Origin: an uncultured Lachnospiraceae bacterium | GTDB taxonomy: Bacteria > Bacillota > Clostridia > Lachnospirales > Lachnospiraceae | Reading direction: 5' to 3' | Length of the DNA: 56,524 nt | Assembly (NCBI GenBank): GCA_902789735.1 | Contig: CADAOZ010000016.1 | Location: 1 to 56,524, forward strand | Part shown: piece after piece, positions 48,328 through 56,524 of the stretch | How positions within the stretch are numbered: the first letter of the stretch is position 1 | Layout: the number at the start of each line of letters is the position of its first letter | Notes under the pieces: model-generated | The model's database searches: none | Seen by the model: the letters and a program-made list of their open reading frames with translations, nothing else | Told to the model about the DNA's origin: nothing | Program-made: the position numbers and the translations under genes

Positions 48328-49392
48328 GTGAGTGATATTATGAAAGACCTGAATATACAGGTGAACCCCAATGATTTCATTCCTGCTACAGAGGAAGAAA
48401 AGGAATATATGGTCCAGATGCGGCCTTCCACAACTGCGTTCAAGGATGGTATGCGCCGCCTGCGTAAGAACAAGGTAGCGATGGTCAGTTTCTATATTAT
48501 TCTGATCATTACATTATCGGCGGTTTTCGTTCCGATGTTCTGGCCTTACAAATATGAGGCGATGCTTGGCATGCAGCCTGGCAAGGCCGTGGACGCCACT
48601 TTCAATAATCTTAAACCATTTGAGTATTCCGCATCCGAGCTGGCACTCAAGGAGCAGGGACAGAAGGTAGTTCCCCACATTTTCGGAACAGACTCTGCTG
48701 GTCGTGATTACTTCATCCGTGTGGTATACGGAACGAGAATCTCTCTGGCAGTCGGGTTCTTTGCCAGTATCATTGTTCTTGTGATTGGCCTGCTGGTCGG
48801 ATCCGTCTCCGGTTATGCGGGCGGCAAGGTCGATATGATTATCATGAGGATTGTTGATATCATTTACTCTCTTCCGGACATGCTGATGGTCATTCTTCTG
48901 GCGTCGGTCCTTAAGATGACGCTGGCCAGCAAGCTGGAAGGCACACCGTTGGCCAAGATTGGATCGAACATTATTTCCCTTTTCATCATATTCGCGCTCC
49001 TGTACTGGGTCTCCATGGCGAGACTTGTTCGAGGACAGATTCTTTCTCTGAGAGAGCAGGAGTACGTGCTTGCCGCGCAGGCAGCAGGTGCGAAGGGAGG
49101 ATGGGTCATCCGTAAGCACCTGCTCCCCAACTGCGTGTCTGTTATCGTCATTTCGACGGCCCTGCAGATTCCGAGCGCTATTTTTACGGAGAGTTATCTA
49201 TCGTTCCTGGGATTGGGCGTTAATGCCCCTATGCCGTCGTTGGGCTCGCTGGCCTCCGACGCGCTCAACGGTCTGAGCTCTTATCCTTACAGACTGGTCA
49301 TTCCGGCAATCGTTATCTCGTTGATCGTTCTTTCGCTGAATCTTTTCGGTGATGGTCTGCGCGACGCATTCGATCCGAAGCTGAATAGTTAA
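48328..49392 (+). CDS. oppC: Oligopeptide ABC transporter permease OppC
   Basis: A 354-residue partner permease with a longer cytoplasmic N-terminus, six spans and an EAA loop (EYVLAAQAAGAKGGWVI). The GTG at 48328 is favoured because GGAGG lies 8 bases upstream; an ATG at 48310 overlaps the oppB stop (ATGA) and would add six residues. It contains the periplasmic GTDSAGRDYFIRVVYGTR segment typical of DppC/OppC. Confidence 0.9.
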   Translation: MSDIMKDLNIQVNPNDFIPATEEEKEYMVQMRPSTTAFKDGMRRLRKNKVAMVSFYIILIITLSAVFVPMFWPYKYEAMLGMQPGKAVDATFNNLKPFEYSASELALKEQGQKVVPHIFGTDSAGRDYFIRVVYGTRISLAVGFFASIIVLVIGLLVGSVSGYAGGKVDMIIMRIVDIIYSLPDMLMVILLASVLKMTLASKLEGTPLAKIGSNIISLFIIFALLYWVSMARLVRGQILSLREQEYVLAAQAAGAKGGWVIRKHLLPNCVSVIVISTALQIPSAIFTESYLSFLGLGVNAPMPSLGSLASDALNGLSSYPYRLVIPAIVISLIVLSLNLFGDGLRDAFDPKLNS

Positions 49393-49404
49393 GGGGGAAC
49401 AGCA

Positions 49405-50385
49405 ATGGCATTATTAGAAGTAAAAAATTTAAAGACTTCCTTCTTCACGGATGCTGGAGAGGTTCGCGCTGTCAACGATGTCTCCTTCAGTCTGGAGAGG
49501 GGCAAAATATTGGGAATCGTAGGGGAGTCCGGCTCTGGTAAGTCGGTCACTGCCTACTCAATCATGCAGATTCTTGCAGGAACCGGCAGAATCGTTTCCG
49601 GATCTATCAAGCTGGACGGGCAGGAGCTTGTCGGAGCCGGTGAAAGTGTCATGAAAGAGGTCAGAGGCAACAGGGTCTCCATCATCTTTCAGGATCCCAT
49701 GACCAGTTTGAACCCTACTTACACGATCGGCCAGCAGCTGATGGAAGCCATCCTGCTGCACACGGACAGAGACAAGAAACAGTCTTGGGACAGAGCAGTA
49801 GAAATGCTCCGCCTGGTCAACGTTAACGAGCCGGAGAAGAGAATGAAGCAGTATCCACATGAGTTCTCGGGTGGCATGAGGCAGCGTGTCATGATTGCCA
49901 TGGCCCTGGCATGTGAGCCTGACATCCTGATTGCGGACGAGCCTACGACTGCACTTGATGTTACGATTCAGGCCGGCATTTTGGAACTGATGAAGGATAT
50001 CCAAAAACAGATAGGCATGGCAATCATCATGATTACCCATGACCTGGGCGTAGTAGCGCAGCTCTGTGATGAAGTGATTGTTATGTATGCGGGCGGTATA
50101 TGTGAGCAGGGAACGGCGGAAGAAATCTTCTACAACCCCTGTCACGAGTATACTAAAGGACTTCTTCGTTCTATTCCTACTGCGGATGAAAACGGCGAGA
50201 AACTGCAACCTATTTCGGGTACTCCAATCGACCTGCTCAATATGCCTAAAGGCTGTCCTTTTGCGCCCCGCTGTGACAATGCGATGAAGATCTGCATGAG
50301 AGAGCGGTGTGAGATCATGCAGATTAATGAGAAACATATGGCAGCGTGCTGGATGAATGTCAGGAAGGCGGTGAAAGGCGAATGA
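49405..50385 (+). CDS. oppD: Oligopeptide ABC transporter ATPase OppD
   Basis: A 326-residue ATPase: Walker A GESGSGKS, signature FSGGMRQR, Walker B ILIADEPTTALDV, and the C-terminal Opp-type extension with four Cys (GCPFAPRCDNA, MKICMRERC), which in related proteins binds an Fe-S cluster. Start preceded by AAGGGGG. Its stop overlaps the oppF start. Confidence 0.93.
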   Translation: MALLEVKNLKTSFFTDAGEVRAVNDVSFSLERGKILGIVGESGSGKSVTAYSIMQILAGTGRIVSGSIKLDGQELVGAGESVMKEVRGNRVSIIFQDPMTSLNPTYTIGQQLMEAILLHTDRDKKQSWDRAVEMLRLVNVNEPEKRMKQYPHEFSGGMRQRVMIAMALACEPDILIADEPTTALDVTIQAGILELMKDIQKQIGMAIIMITHDLGVVAQLCDEVIVMYAGGICEQGTAEEIFYNPCHEYTKGLLRSIPTADENGEKLQPISGTPIDLLNMPKGCPFAPRCDNAMKICMRERCEIMQINEKHMAACWMNVRKAVKGE

Positions 50386-51377
50386 CCACAGCAAATAAGA
50401 GTGAGCAACCTCTCATCGAGGTCAGGAACTTAAAACAGTATTTTTACATAAATACAGGCTTTTTTAAATCGACGCCTCTAAAGGCTGTGGATGACATCTC
50501 TTTTACCATCCGCGAGGGTGAGACTCTCGGATTAGTCGGAGAATCTGGATGCGGAAAGACGACAGCAGGAAGAACAATCCTGCATTTGTATAAGCCTACA
50601 GCTGGCGAAATCATTTACAGAGGAAAGTCGATCAGGACTCCTAAGGATGTTGAGAAGTTCCGCACCAAAGCGACAATGGTCTTCCAGGATCCTTATTCTT
50701 CACTGGATCCCCGAATGACTGTCGCAGATATCATTGGGGAGCCCCTGGATGTTCACCATATGTACAAGACACAGGAGGAGAGACGGCAGAAGATTCTGGA
50801 ACTTATGGATCATGTTGGACTCAATTCCGAACATGCGGCCAGATATGCCCACGAATTTTCTGGCGGCCAGAGACAGCGTGTCGGTATTGCCCGTTCGCTC
50901 GCGGTGGATCCGGATTTCATTGTTTGTGACGAACCCGTCTCGGCCCTGGATGTATCGATTCAGGCGCAGGTTATTAATATGTTCGATGAGCTGCAGGATC
51001 AGCTGGGGCTGACTTATTTGTTTATTGCCCATGATCTTCTGGTCGTACGCCATATTTCTGACAGAATCGCGGTCATGTATCTGGGCAGAATGGTGGAACT
51101 TGCAGATGCGGACGAGATTTATAACAGACCGCTACATCCATATACCAAGGCATTGATTTCCGCTGTACCGGTTCCGGACCCGAACGTGGCGCGCGCAAAC
51201 AAGCGCATTGCCTTGACAGGCGAGATACCGAGCCCGCTCAGTGCGCCTTCGGGATGCCCTTTCCACACCAGATGCCCTTATGCAAAGCCTATTTGCTCCG
51301 AGAGCATGCCCCCCTTCAAAGAAGTGGAAAAAGACAGGTTCGTGGCTTGCCACAGAGTAGAAGAAATCAACAGCTGA
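50382..51377 (+). CDS. oppF: Oligopeptide ABC transporter ATPase OppF
   Basis: A 331-residue ATPase: Walker A GESGCGKT, signature FSGGQRQR, Walker [14 protein letters not shown], and the C-terminal Cys motif [15 protein letters not shown]. The ATG at 50382 overlaps the oppD stop (ATGA), so the two ATPases are translated together. An upstream in-frame ATG at 50346 lies within oppD and is less likely. Confidence 0.93.
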   Translation: MTTANKSEQPLIEVRNLKQYFYINTGFFKSTPLKAVDDISFTIREGETLGLVGESGCGKTTAGRTILHLYKPTAGEIIYRGKSIRTPKDVEKFRTKATMVFQDPYSSLDPRMTVADIIGEPLDVHHMYKTQEERRQKILELMDHVGLNSEHAARYAHEFSGGQRQRVGIARSLAVDPDFIVCDEPVSALDVSIQAQVINMFDELQDQLGLTYLFIAHDLLVVRHISDRIAVMYLGRMVELADADEIYNRPLHPYTKALISAVPVPDPNVARANKRIALTGEIPSPLSAPSGCPFHTRCPYAKPICSESMPPFKEVEKDRFVACHRVEEINS

Positions 51378-51564
51378 ACCCGTTACGGCGATTGTTCTCT
51401 TGTGAGACAGAGGAGCCGGATAATGGCAAGGTTCGGCAGCTGATTTTTCAGTAAGATTCCATGGTGCGGTATTCACGTGCATTTCAGGCGGCGCGAGCCT
51501 GCCGCATTGTGAAATAGATTAGATGACCGCTGATGGCGATTGGTTATCTTTGAAAGGAGAAAAA
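51378..51564 (+). promoter_or_regulatory. Intercistronic region oppF-oppA with hairpin
   Basis: 187 bases without a gene. A GC-rich hairpin (GCGGC ... GCCGC, about 51489-51507) lies mid-way. Such structures often stabilise the mRNA of the highly expressed binding protein; an extra promoter was not clear. Confidence 0.4.
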
Positions 51565-53448
51565 ATGAAAGTGAAAAAGTTATTTGCGATTGTACTGACC
51601 ACAGCTATGGTTCTTGGACTTACCGCATGCGGCGATTCCGCCGCAGGGACAGCCGGTGCTGGCACTACCGGGGCTGAAACTGTCTCCAGTGATAAGACAC
51701 AGGCGCTTAATGTATGCCTGGCATCTGAGCCCGCAACTCTCGACCCCGCTCTGAACAGTTCCGTAGACGGCGCTACAATGTGCCTGCACTTGTTCTCCGG
51801 TATAGCAAAGTGGGAGCAGGATGATGCAGGAAACCTCGTGATTGTTCCCGACTGCGCAGTCGAACTTCCGGAAGGCGTTGCGAACGAGGACGGTACCATG
51901 ACCTATACCTATACCCTTAGGGACGGACTTAAGTGGTCTGACGGCCAGGATGTCAAGGCCAGCGATTTCGTATATGCATGGAATCGTGCTGCAGGCCCTG
52001 ACCTGGCTGCTGACTATGGATATATGTTCGAAATAGTCAAGGGATACAGTGAGATGTGGGAAGTCAAGGAGACTGGTGAGGTAGATGAGGACGGTGAGCC
52101 CGTCGTGGAGTATGTAAATCCCGACGCAAAGCTTGCAGTTGAAGCTCCCGATGACAAGACTCTGGTCGTTACAACCACAACAAATGTACCATATTGGAAT
52201 GAGCTCCTTGCATTCCCGGCATACTTCCCTGTAAGAGAAGATGTTGTCGCAAACGAGTCATGGGCGACAGATCCCTCCACGTATGTCGGAAACGGAGCGT
52301 ATACAATGACCGCATGGGATCACAACAGCCTGATTACTCTTACTAAGAACGAGAATTATGTGGATGCTGACAAGGTCACAATGCCCCAGATCAACTTCTT
52401 CCTTTCAGACGATGCCAACAATATGCTGACCAATTTCAAGAACGGCGACTGGCAGCTCATCGACGACGTTCCGACCAATGAGATTGCTGCTCTGAAAGAG
52501 GAGTATCCCGATGCGTTCAAGATTACAGGCCAGCTGGGAACATATTATGTGTGCTGGAATATTAACGAAGATATCCTTCCCGCAGACAGCGGTCTGGAAG
52601 GCGCTGAGGCTGAGGTTGCACGTCAGGAAATCAGAAATGCTATTTCCCTGATGTTCGACCGCAATTACATCTGCGAAAGCGTTGCGCAGGGTGGACAGGT
52701 TCCCGCTTCTTCATTCGTTGCAATGGGTCTTTCAGACACCGATGGCAAGGAATTCTATGAGAACGCAGGTCACAATGACGGATTTGTCGGCTACTACGAT
52801 GTTTCTCCTGAAGCATTGCAGAGCAACTATGATGCAGCTATTGAGACCCTGAAGAAGTACTATACCTATGATGAGGATGCCAAGAAGTTTACGAATGTTC
52901 CTACACTTACATATCTGTACAATACTTCCGAAGGTCATAAGGCGATTGCCGAATATCTGCAGAACGCATTGGCAGGCATCGGCATTACAATGAATCTTGA
53001 AAATCAGGAGTGGAACACATTTCTTGATACCCGTAAGGCCGGCAACTTCTCCATCGCCCGTAACGGCTGGCTTGGTGACTACAACGATCCAATCTCCTTC
53101 CTGGATATGTGGACATCTGCTTCCGGCAACAATGACTGCCAGTTTGGCAAGGGAGAGAACGAGAAGGTAGAGGCTTACAGCATTGATTTGACCAAGTATG
53201 GCTATGACACCAATGTTGTTAACGGCACATGGGCTCAGACTTATGATGTCGTCATCAGCGATATCAAGAACTGCACAGATCCTGTTGTCAGATATGAGCT
53301 GATGCACGAAGCTGAGGATCTGCTGATGAGCACAGGCTGCATTTGCCCTCTGTACTATTACACGGATCTTTACATGCAGGATCCTGAACTTCAGGGCTAC
53401 TTCAGCAGCCCTCTGGGATATAAGTACTTTATGTACTGCCATTATTGA
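51565..53448 (+). CDS. oppA: Oligopeptide-binding lipoprotein OppA (SBP family 5)
   Basis: A 627-residue extracellular substrate-binding lipoprotein. The signal is MKVKKLFAIVLTTAMVLG with lipobox LTAC. After a Gly/Ala-rich linker come the family 5 features LASEPATLDPALNSSVDG, YTLRDGLKWSDGQ and DDANNMLTNF. Length is above the usual 540 residues. AAAGGAG precedes the ATG at 51565; an upstream in-frame ATG at 51523 has none. Last gene of the operon, which differs from the oppA-first order common elsewhere. Confidence 0.93.
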   Translation: MKVKKLFAIVLTTAMVLGLTACGDSAAGTAGAGTTGAETVSSDKTQALNVCLASEPATLDPALNSSVDGATMCLHLFSGIAKWEQDDAGNLVIVPDCAVELPEGVANEDGTMTYTYTLRDGLKWSDGQDVKASDFVYAWNRAAGPDLAADYGYMFEIVKGYSEMWEVKETGEVDEDGEPVVEYVNPDAKLAVEAPDDKTLVVTTTTNVPYWNELLAFPAYFPVREDVVANESWATDPSTYVGNGAYTMTAWDHNSLITLTKNENYVDADKVTMPQINFFLSDDANNMLTNFKNGDWQLIDDVPTNEIAALKEEYPDAFKITGQLGTYYVCWNINEDILPADSGLEGAEAEVARQEIRNAISLMFDRNYICESVAQGGQVPASSFVAMGLSDTDGKEFYENAGHNDGFVGYYDVSPEALQSNYDAAIETLKKYYTYDEDAKKFTNVPTLTYLYNTSEGHKAIAEYLQNALAGIGITMNLENQEWNTFLDTRKAGNFSIARNGWLGDYNDPISFLDMWTSASGNNDCQFGKGENEKVEAYSIDLTKYGYDTNVVNGTWAQTYDVVISDIKNCTDPVVRYELMHEAEDLLMSTGCICPLYYYTDLYMQDPELQGYFSSPLGYKYFMYCHY

Positions 53449-53527
53449 TTACTTCCTGCACAAAGGATGGCTGAGTACTTTTCAGCACATTTCCGGCGGC
53501 TAGTTGACAATAGAAATAAACAGCCTG

Positions 53528-53565
53528 AAAAAAAGAACTGCTGCAATGCGGCAGTTCTTTTTTTT
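53528..53565 (+). terminator. Terminator of the opp operon
   Basis: An A-rich arm with GAACTGC pairs with GCAGTTC and eight T follow; the stem is at least 14 bp. Confidence 0.92.
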
Positions 53566-53853
53566 CAGGACGCCTCGTGAAAGCGGGGCTGTTTCTATGC
53601 CGTGCCTGAAAAGTAAGCGTAAAACTTGATGTGTCTATAAGCTATACCCTGCATCGTCTATAATGGGTGCGCAAAGGTTCTGCCTTTGCAGCACCGGTTC
53701 CCTTTCCAGTATGACGGGTTGTGACTGGACTTCGTTCACATGTGGCCACCATCTGTTTTCACTCTGCAGTGCCAATAGTGTCAATGCACTTTGCATCTAT
53801 GACACAAAAGGTATTCCTTTTCTGTCATACCACAGATCCATTGTGCTACCGCC

Positions 53854-54192
53854 TTATGCACTCCGGTTTTTCCTGCGGGGCGTCCTGGGACGCTCGGGAG
53901 GACACTGGTCCTCAAAGAAACGCAGGGCGGCCTTCTTCTCGTCAGACTCATAAGTCCTGTAGGCGTCTGACCAGGGCATACAGTCGTCGAGGAAAGCGTT
54001 TGTTTTACTGACCTTCTGGCCGGGAAGTGTCTCCAGCAGGTATTTCAGATAGTAATAAGGGTGCGCCTGGTTGGCTTTCGCTGTTTCGATCAGTGTGAAA
54101 AGGATCGCCGCAGCTTCAGCTCCTTCGATGGAGCAGCTGAAGAGCCAGTTGCGTCTTGCCGTTGTGAAGGGTTTGATACAGCGTTCGGCCGC
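53854..54192 (-). pseudogene. IS66 transposase TnpC, C-terminal fragment (minus copy)
   Basis: 112 codons without interruption, starting abruptly inside the gene at AAERCIKPF and continuing RRNWLFS, EGAEAAAILFTLIETAKAN and the tail with CMPWSDAYR. This is the well-known IS66 TnpC tail (canonical ERAIKPFVIGRKNWLF). No start codon; the N-terminal catalytic part is gone. The upstream frame is closed by a TAA. Confidence 0.85.
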
Positions 54193-54193
54193 T

Positions 54194-54211
54194 TATGCGA
54201 ATGTTCGCATA
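54194..54211. repeat. 18-bp palindrome at the IS66 junction
   Basis: TATGCGAA and TTCGCATA, separated by TG, lie exactly between the two outward-facing tnpC fragments. Confidence 0.85.
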
Positions 54212-54212
54212 A

Positions 54213-54485
54213 CTGGCGGAGAGAGCCATCCGTCCATTCTGTGTCGGAAAGAGGAACTGGCTGTTCATAAACAGCGTTAACGGGGCGGAAGCAAGTGCGG
54301 CTGCGTACTCGATATGTGAAACAGCAAAAGCCAACAACCTTAACGTTTACCGATATATGGAATATATCCTGACAGAGCTTCCTAAGCTTTGTGATCAAGA
54401 TGGAAATATAGACACTTCCAGGCTGGACTACATCCTTCCGTGGTCCGCTGAACTTCCGGCAGAGTGTCACAAGCAGCGCCGCTAA
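54213..54485 (+). pseudogene. IS66 transposase TnpC, C-terminal fragment (plus copy)
   Basis: 90 codons in one frame: LAERAIRPF, VGKRNWLF, NGAEASAAAYSICETAKANN and a tail with LPWSAELPAEC. It starts at the same codon position as the minus copy but differs in sequence, so the two come from different IS66 elements. A TAA closes the frame just before. Its stop lies in a terminator hairpin. Confidence 0.85.
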
Positions 54486-54501
54486 ATCAAGCGGCGCTTT
54501 T
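54475..54501 (+). terminator. Hairpin terminator at the end of the plus tnpC fragment
   Basis: GCGCCGC (54476-54482) pairs with GCGGCGC (54491-54497), followed by TTTT. Confidence 0.75.
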
Positions 54502-54570
54502 AGTTAGCTCCTTTGGCGGATTATTTGACGCTTACGACAAATAAGCCGGACCCGATGGTCCGGGAAAACA

Positions 54571-54602
54571 AAAAGGGCACATCCACACGGATGTGCCCTT
54601 TT
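54571..54602. terminator. Terminator of the M32 carboxypeptidase gene
   Basis: A perfect 14-bp stem AAAAGGGCACATCC/GGATGTGCCCTTTT around ACAC, 15 bases past the minus-strand stop at 54618. Confidence 0.9.
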
Positions 54603-54617
54603 GGCGTGCCCCATTCC

Positions 54618-56126
54618 TTACAGTTCGTAGAGAGCGGTATATTTGGATTCCAGATAGTCCAGGAAATCGTCCGGCGTAAGGGCTCTGCCTGTAATCGCGC
54701 GGATCCATTCCGAAGGAGCCATGCGGTCGGCGATGTTAAAGATATGATCCCGCATCCAGCCGTTGATCAGATCGAAGCGGCCGGCCCCGATGGCGGCGCC
54801 AATATCGATTTCCTTTGCCATTTGATTGTAATACATGGCGTTGTAGAAATTGCCCAGGGCGTAGGTGGGGAAATAGCCGAAGCCGGACGTCCAGTGAACA
54901 TCCTGCAGAACGCCCTCCCGGTCATTTGCAGGCCTGACGCCCAGATATTCTTCATATTTATCATTCCAGATACGGGGCAGATCCTCGATCTTTGCCTGAC
55001 CGTTTACAATCATTTTTTCGATTTCATAGCGGATCATGATATGGAAGGTATAGGTAAACTCGTCCGCTTCCGTACGGATCAGGGTGGGATGTACCTGGTT
55101 GACAGCTTCGTAGAGTTCCCGGCTGCTGACATCCCCCAGGGCCTCCGGCATAATTTTTTTCAGTTCGGGGAAGACCAGGCTGATAAAGGCCTCGGACCGG
55201 CCGATCCGGTTCTCATAGAAACGGGATACAGACTCATGCTGCCCCATGGTCTTTTCACCGGTAATGAAATGGTCCCAATGGGCGCGGGGCTGGTTCTGGT
55301 CAAAAAGAGCATGGCCGCCTTCATGGATCACGCTGTACATGCTGGACATGAAATTTTCGGGATAATAGTGGGTAGTGACCCTGACGTCATCCCGGCCGGG
55401 GGTATCGGTAAAGGGATGTTCCGTCGTGGTCAGCAGACCTCTTTCAAAATCGTAGCCTATGACCTGCAGCAGGTAACGCGCAGCCGTCTCCTGGCTCTTT
55501 TCATCCACCCTGCGGCAAGTGAAATCCGTCCGGATCTTCTTTTTGGAGGCCAGGATCTTCCTGAGCAGGGGGACCAGACGCTCACGGCAGGCGTCAAAGA
55601 TGACATCCAGCTGCCCGCTGGTCATACCTCTTTCGTAAATATCCAGCAGATCATCATAGACAACGGGAGAAGGATGCTCCAGCAGGGACTGTTTCTTCAG
55701 ATCCGCTTCCCGTACCGCTTTCAGGGAAGGAACATAGAGAGAAAAATCCGACTTGTTCTTTGCCTGGATCCAGTCCACATAAGCTTTGTTATAGACTTTG
55801 GAAAATTCCAGCGCCTGTTCGGGGCTGATATTTTTGGTCTTCTCCATTTCTCTGAAAAGACTTTCCGCCAGGATACGGTCTGTATCCTCCAGATCCTCCC
55901 GGTTCTGATAGAGTGTCCGGACCTGATCTTCGAATTCCGGGGTATGGCGCAGCGAAAAGGCCTTATTCTCGATAAAAGAGACCAGATCGCCCTGTTCCTC
56001 CATCGCTTTGGGGGGACAGATGGTTTCCATATCAAAAGTCAGCAGTGATCCCGCGTGATCATAGCGGGCCGCTTCTGTCAGGGTCTCCCGGATCTTATGT
56101 AATGCCTGTTTGGTTTCAGAACGCAT
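54618..56126 (-). CDS. M32-family metallocarboxypeptidase (Taq type)
   Basis: A 502-residue cytoplasmic zinc peptidase that removes C-terminal residues. The HExxH motif is in VIHEGGHALFDQNQP; HESVSRFYENRIGRS supplies the third ligand region, and DHAGSLLTFD marks the N-terminus of the family. Length is standard. The start at 56126 has AAAGGAG upstream; further upstream the sequence belongs to the IS605-type element end. The insertion boundary lies about 51 bases before this start, so the native promoter may be displaced. Confidence 0.92.
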   Translation of the reverse strand: MRSETKQALHKIRETLTEAARYDHAGSLLTFDMETICPPKAMEEQGDLVSFIENKAFSLRHTPEFEDQVRTLYQNREDLEDTDRILAESLFREMEKTKNISPEQALEFSKVYNKAYVDWIQAKNKSDFSLYVPSLKAVREADLKKQSLLEHPSPVVYDDLLDIYERGMTSGQLDVIFDACRERLVPLLRKILASKKKIRTDFTCRRVDEKSQETAARYLLQVIGYDFERGLLTTTEHPFTDTPGRDDVRVTTHYYPENFMSSMYSVIHEGGHALFDQNQPRAHWDHFITGEKTMGQHESVSRFYENRIGRSEAFISLVFPELKKIMPEALGDVSSRELYEAVNQVHPTLIRTEADEFTYTFHIMIRYEIEKMIVNGQAKIEDLPRIWNDKYEEYLGVRPANDREGVLQDVHWTSGFGYFPTYALGNFYNAMYYNQMAKEIDIGAAIGAGRFDLINGWMRDHIFNIADRMAPSEWIRAITGRALTPDDFLDYLESKYTALYEL

Positions 56127-56177
56127 ATGGTTTCTCCTTTTCTTTTGTTTCGTGTGTTGGCTATTTATCAGCTTGTA

Positions 56178-56258
56178 GTTGATATTTATAAATTCACGAA
56201 GCAGTTCCCCGCCCCGCTCTTTTAATGGCACTAGCCTGATGCCTCTACCCGATCTAAT
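56178..56258 (-). mobile_element. Right end of an IS200/IS605-type element, probable omega-RNA 3' part
   Basis: Directly after the tnpB stop (minus strand) comes a structured tail: GGCA/TGCC hairpin (about 56227-56243), a G-rich stretch, a stem with GAACTGCTTCGTG and a final ATATCAAC ending at 56178. TnpB elements of this class produce a guide RNA whose scaffold ends at the element boundary, with the flanking DNA (here from 56177 towards lower coordinates) as guide. The boundary is inferred. Confidence 0.5.
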
Positions 56259-56524
56259 TCAGGCTGCATTGATCCTGCGGACCTGTTCCCCGGCCTTGAT
56301 GGGAATGTCCCTGACCCCGCCGGCTTTCATGATCTGATATGCCGCGTTCACATCTGCATTGATAAAGATCCCGGCATTGCTCCTGAACAGTCCCCGTTTC
56401 ACCCGTCTGGATTTTTTGTAATGCTCCCTGTCCGGGTATTCTCCGTCAAGGTAGCTTGTCCCGCTGGTATAGCTTTCCACCGTCAGCTTCACTGTAATGC
56501 CTGCCAGCGCGGCTTTGTACTGTA
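56259..56524 (-). CDS. tnpB: TnpB (IS200/IS605 family), C-terminal part, runs off the window
   Basis: The last 88 or so codons of an RNA-guided nuclease/transposon protein. Recognisable are ESYTSGTSYLDGE, the KKSRRVKRGLFRS segment and FINADVNAAYQI, whose Asp is the third RuvC catalytic acid. The gene begins beyond position 56524, so start and integrity of the rest are unknown. The tail VRDIPIKAGEQVRRINAA is unusual in length. No TnpA is visible within the window. Confidence 0.85.
   Translation of the reverse strand, partial: QYKAALAGITVKLTVESYTSGTSYLDGEYPDREHYKKSRRVKRGLFRSNAGIFINADVNAAYQIMKAGGVRDIPIKAGEQVRRINAA

Larger units (their letters stand above)
53613..54535. mobile_element. Composite IS66-family remnant (two right halves, head to head)
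   Basis: The unit is bounded by GTAAGCGT (53613-53620) and ACGCTTAC (54528-54535), the typical IS66 terminal sequence. Inside are two tnpC C-terminal fragments pointing outwards. The flanking 8-mers (53605-53612 and 54536-54543) differ, so there is no target duplication. It therefore looks like the right ends of two different IS66 copies joined by deletion or recombination. The accessory genes tnpA and tnpB are missing. The stretch 53641-53853 holds no convincing gene. Confidence 0.8.

Noticed and set aside
53663..53953. Small ORFs between the opp terminator and the IS66 fragments
   Set aside because: They lack ribosome sites, overlap the minus tnpC fragment in part and resemble no family.
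53605..54543. Recent single IS66 insertion with 8-bp target duplication
   Set aside because: The flanking 8-mers differ and both internal fragments are tails, so it is not one intact insertion.

Overview
The window looks like a chromosomal segment from an anaerobic, butyrate-forming member of the Clostridia, most likely Lachnospiraceae-like. This is inferred from strong AGGAGG-type ribosome binding sites, a butyryl-CoA:acetate CoA-transferase-type gene, a split methionine synthase activation module, KtrAB potassium uptake, a PerR-like regulator, AGCS and CNNM transporters, and GC-rich genes separated by AT-rich gaps. No rRNA, CRISPR array or prophage was seen.

Layout. 1-240: the 3' end of one tRNA, then tRNA-Phe and tRNA-Lys and a terminator. 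320-4677: a membrane glycosyltransferase, a PerR-like repressor (minus strand), a histidine kinase/response regulator pair and a 16S pseudouridine synthase. 4690-5689: a possible 20-codon leader coupled to a low-complexity lipoprotein. 5905-9998: a methionine operon (metF, stand-alone MetH activation protein, metH). 10173-11755: trxA-trxB plus a small acidic protein (minus). 12130-13476: the CoA-transferase. 13477-14403: a 900-base gene-poor stretch with a strong promoter and a hairpin. 14404-17812: a metallo-beta-lactamase-fold protein, a 29-residue membrane peptide and an SUV3-like helicase. 17941-21660: galE-galT with a divergent AraC regulator. 21722-25489: a HAD protein, an MscS channel and a secreted SH3b-repeat protein. 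25929-28534: two overlapping CNNM/CorC genes. 28716-32001: GH32 and GH13 sugar hydrolases facing each other. 32270-37229: ktrB, ktrA, a small membrane protein and a KdpD/KdpE-like pair, preceded by a phased direct-repeat operator. 37410-42699: a DUF362 protein, then an HD phosphohydrolase paired with an unusual adenosine-deaminase-like fusion, and an EamA permease. 42941-46708: a Cache-HAMP-SpoIIE phosphatase and an AGCS symporter.

47221-53565: a complete oppBCDFA operon whose base use differs from its neighbours. Beyond it lies a 0.9-kb composite IS66 remnant (53613-54535), and upstream of it a structured AT-rich gap, so the operon may be an acquired block. 54618-56126: an M32 carboxypeptidase (minus). 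56178-56524: the right end of an IS200/IS605-type element, with the C-terminus of TnpB running off the window edge.

The most interesting items are the HD plus adenosine-deaminase/Rossmann fusion pair, the four phased TTAAYACA-like repeats before ktrB together with a KdpDE-like pair that lacks the KdpD sensor domain, the bacterial SUV3-like helicase, and the head-to-head fusion of two different IS66 transposase tails at the same codon around an 18-bp palindrome. All calls come from reading the sequence and from general family knowledge; no database search was run.
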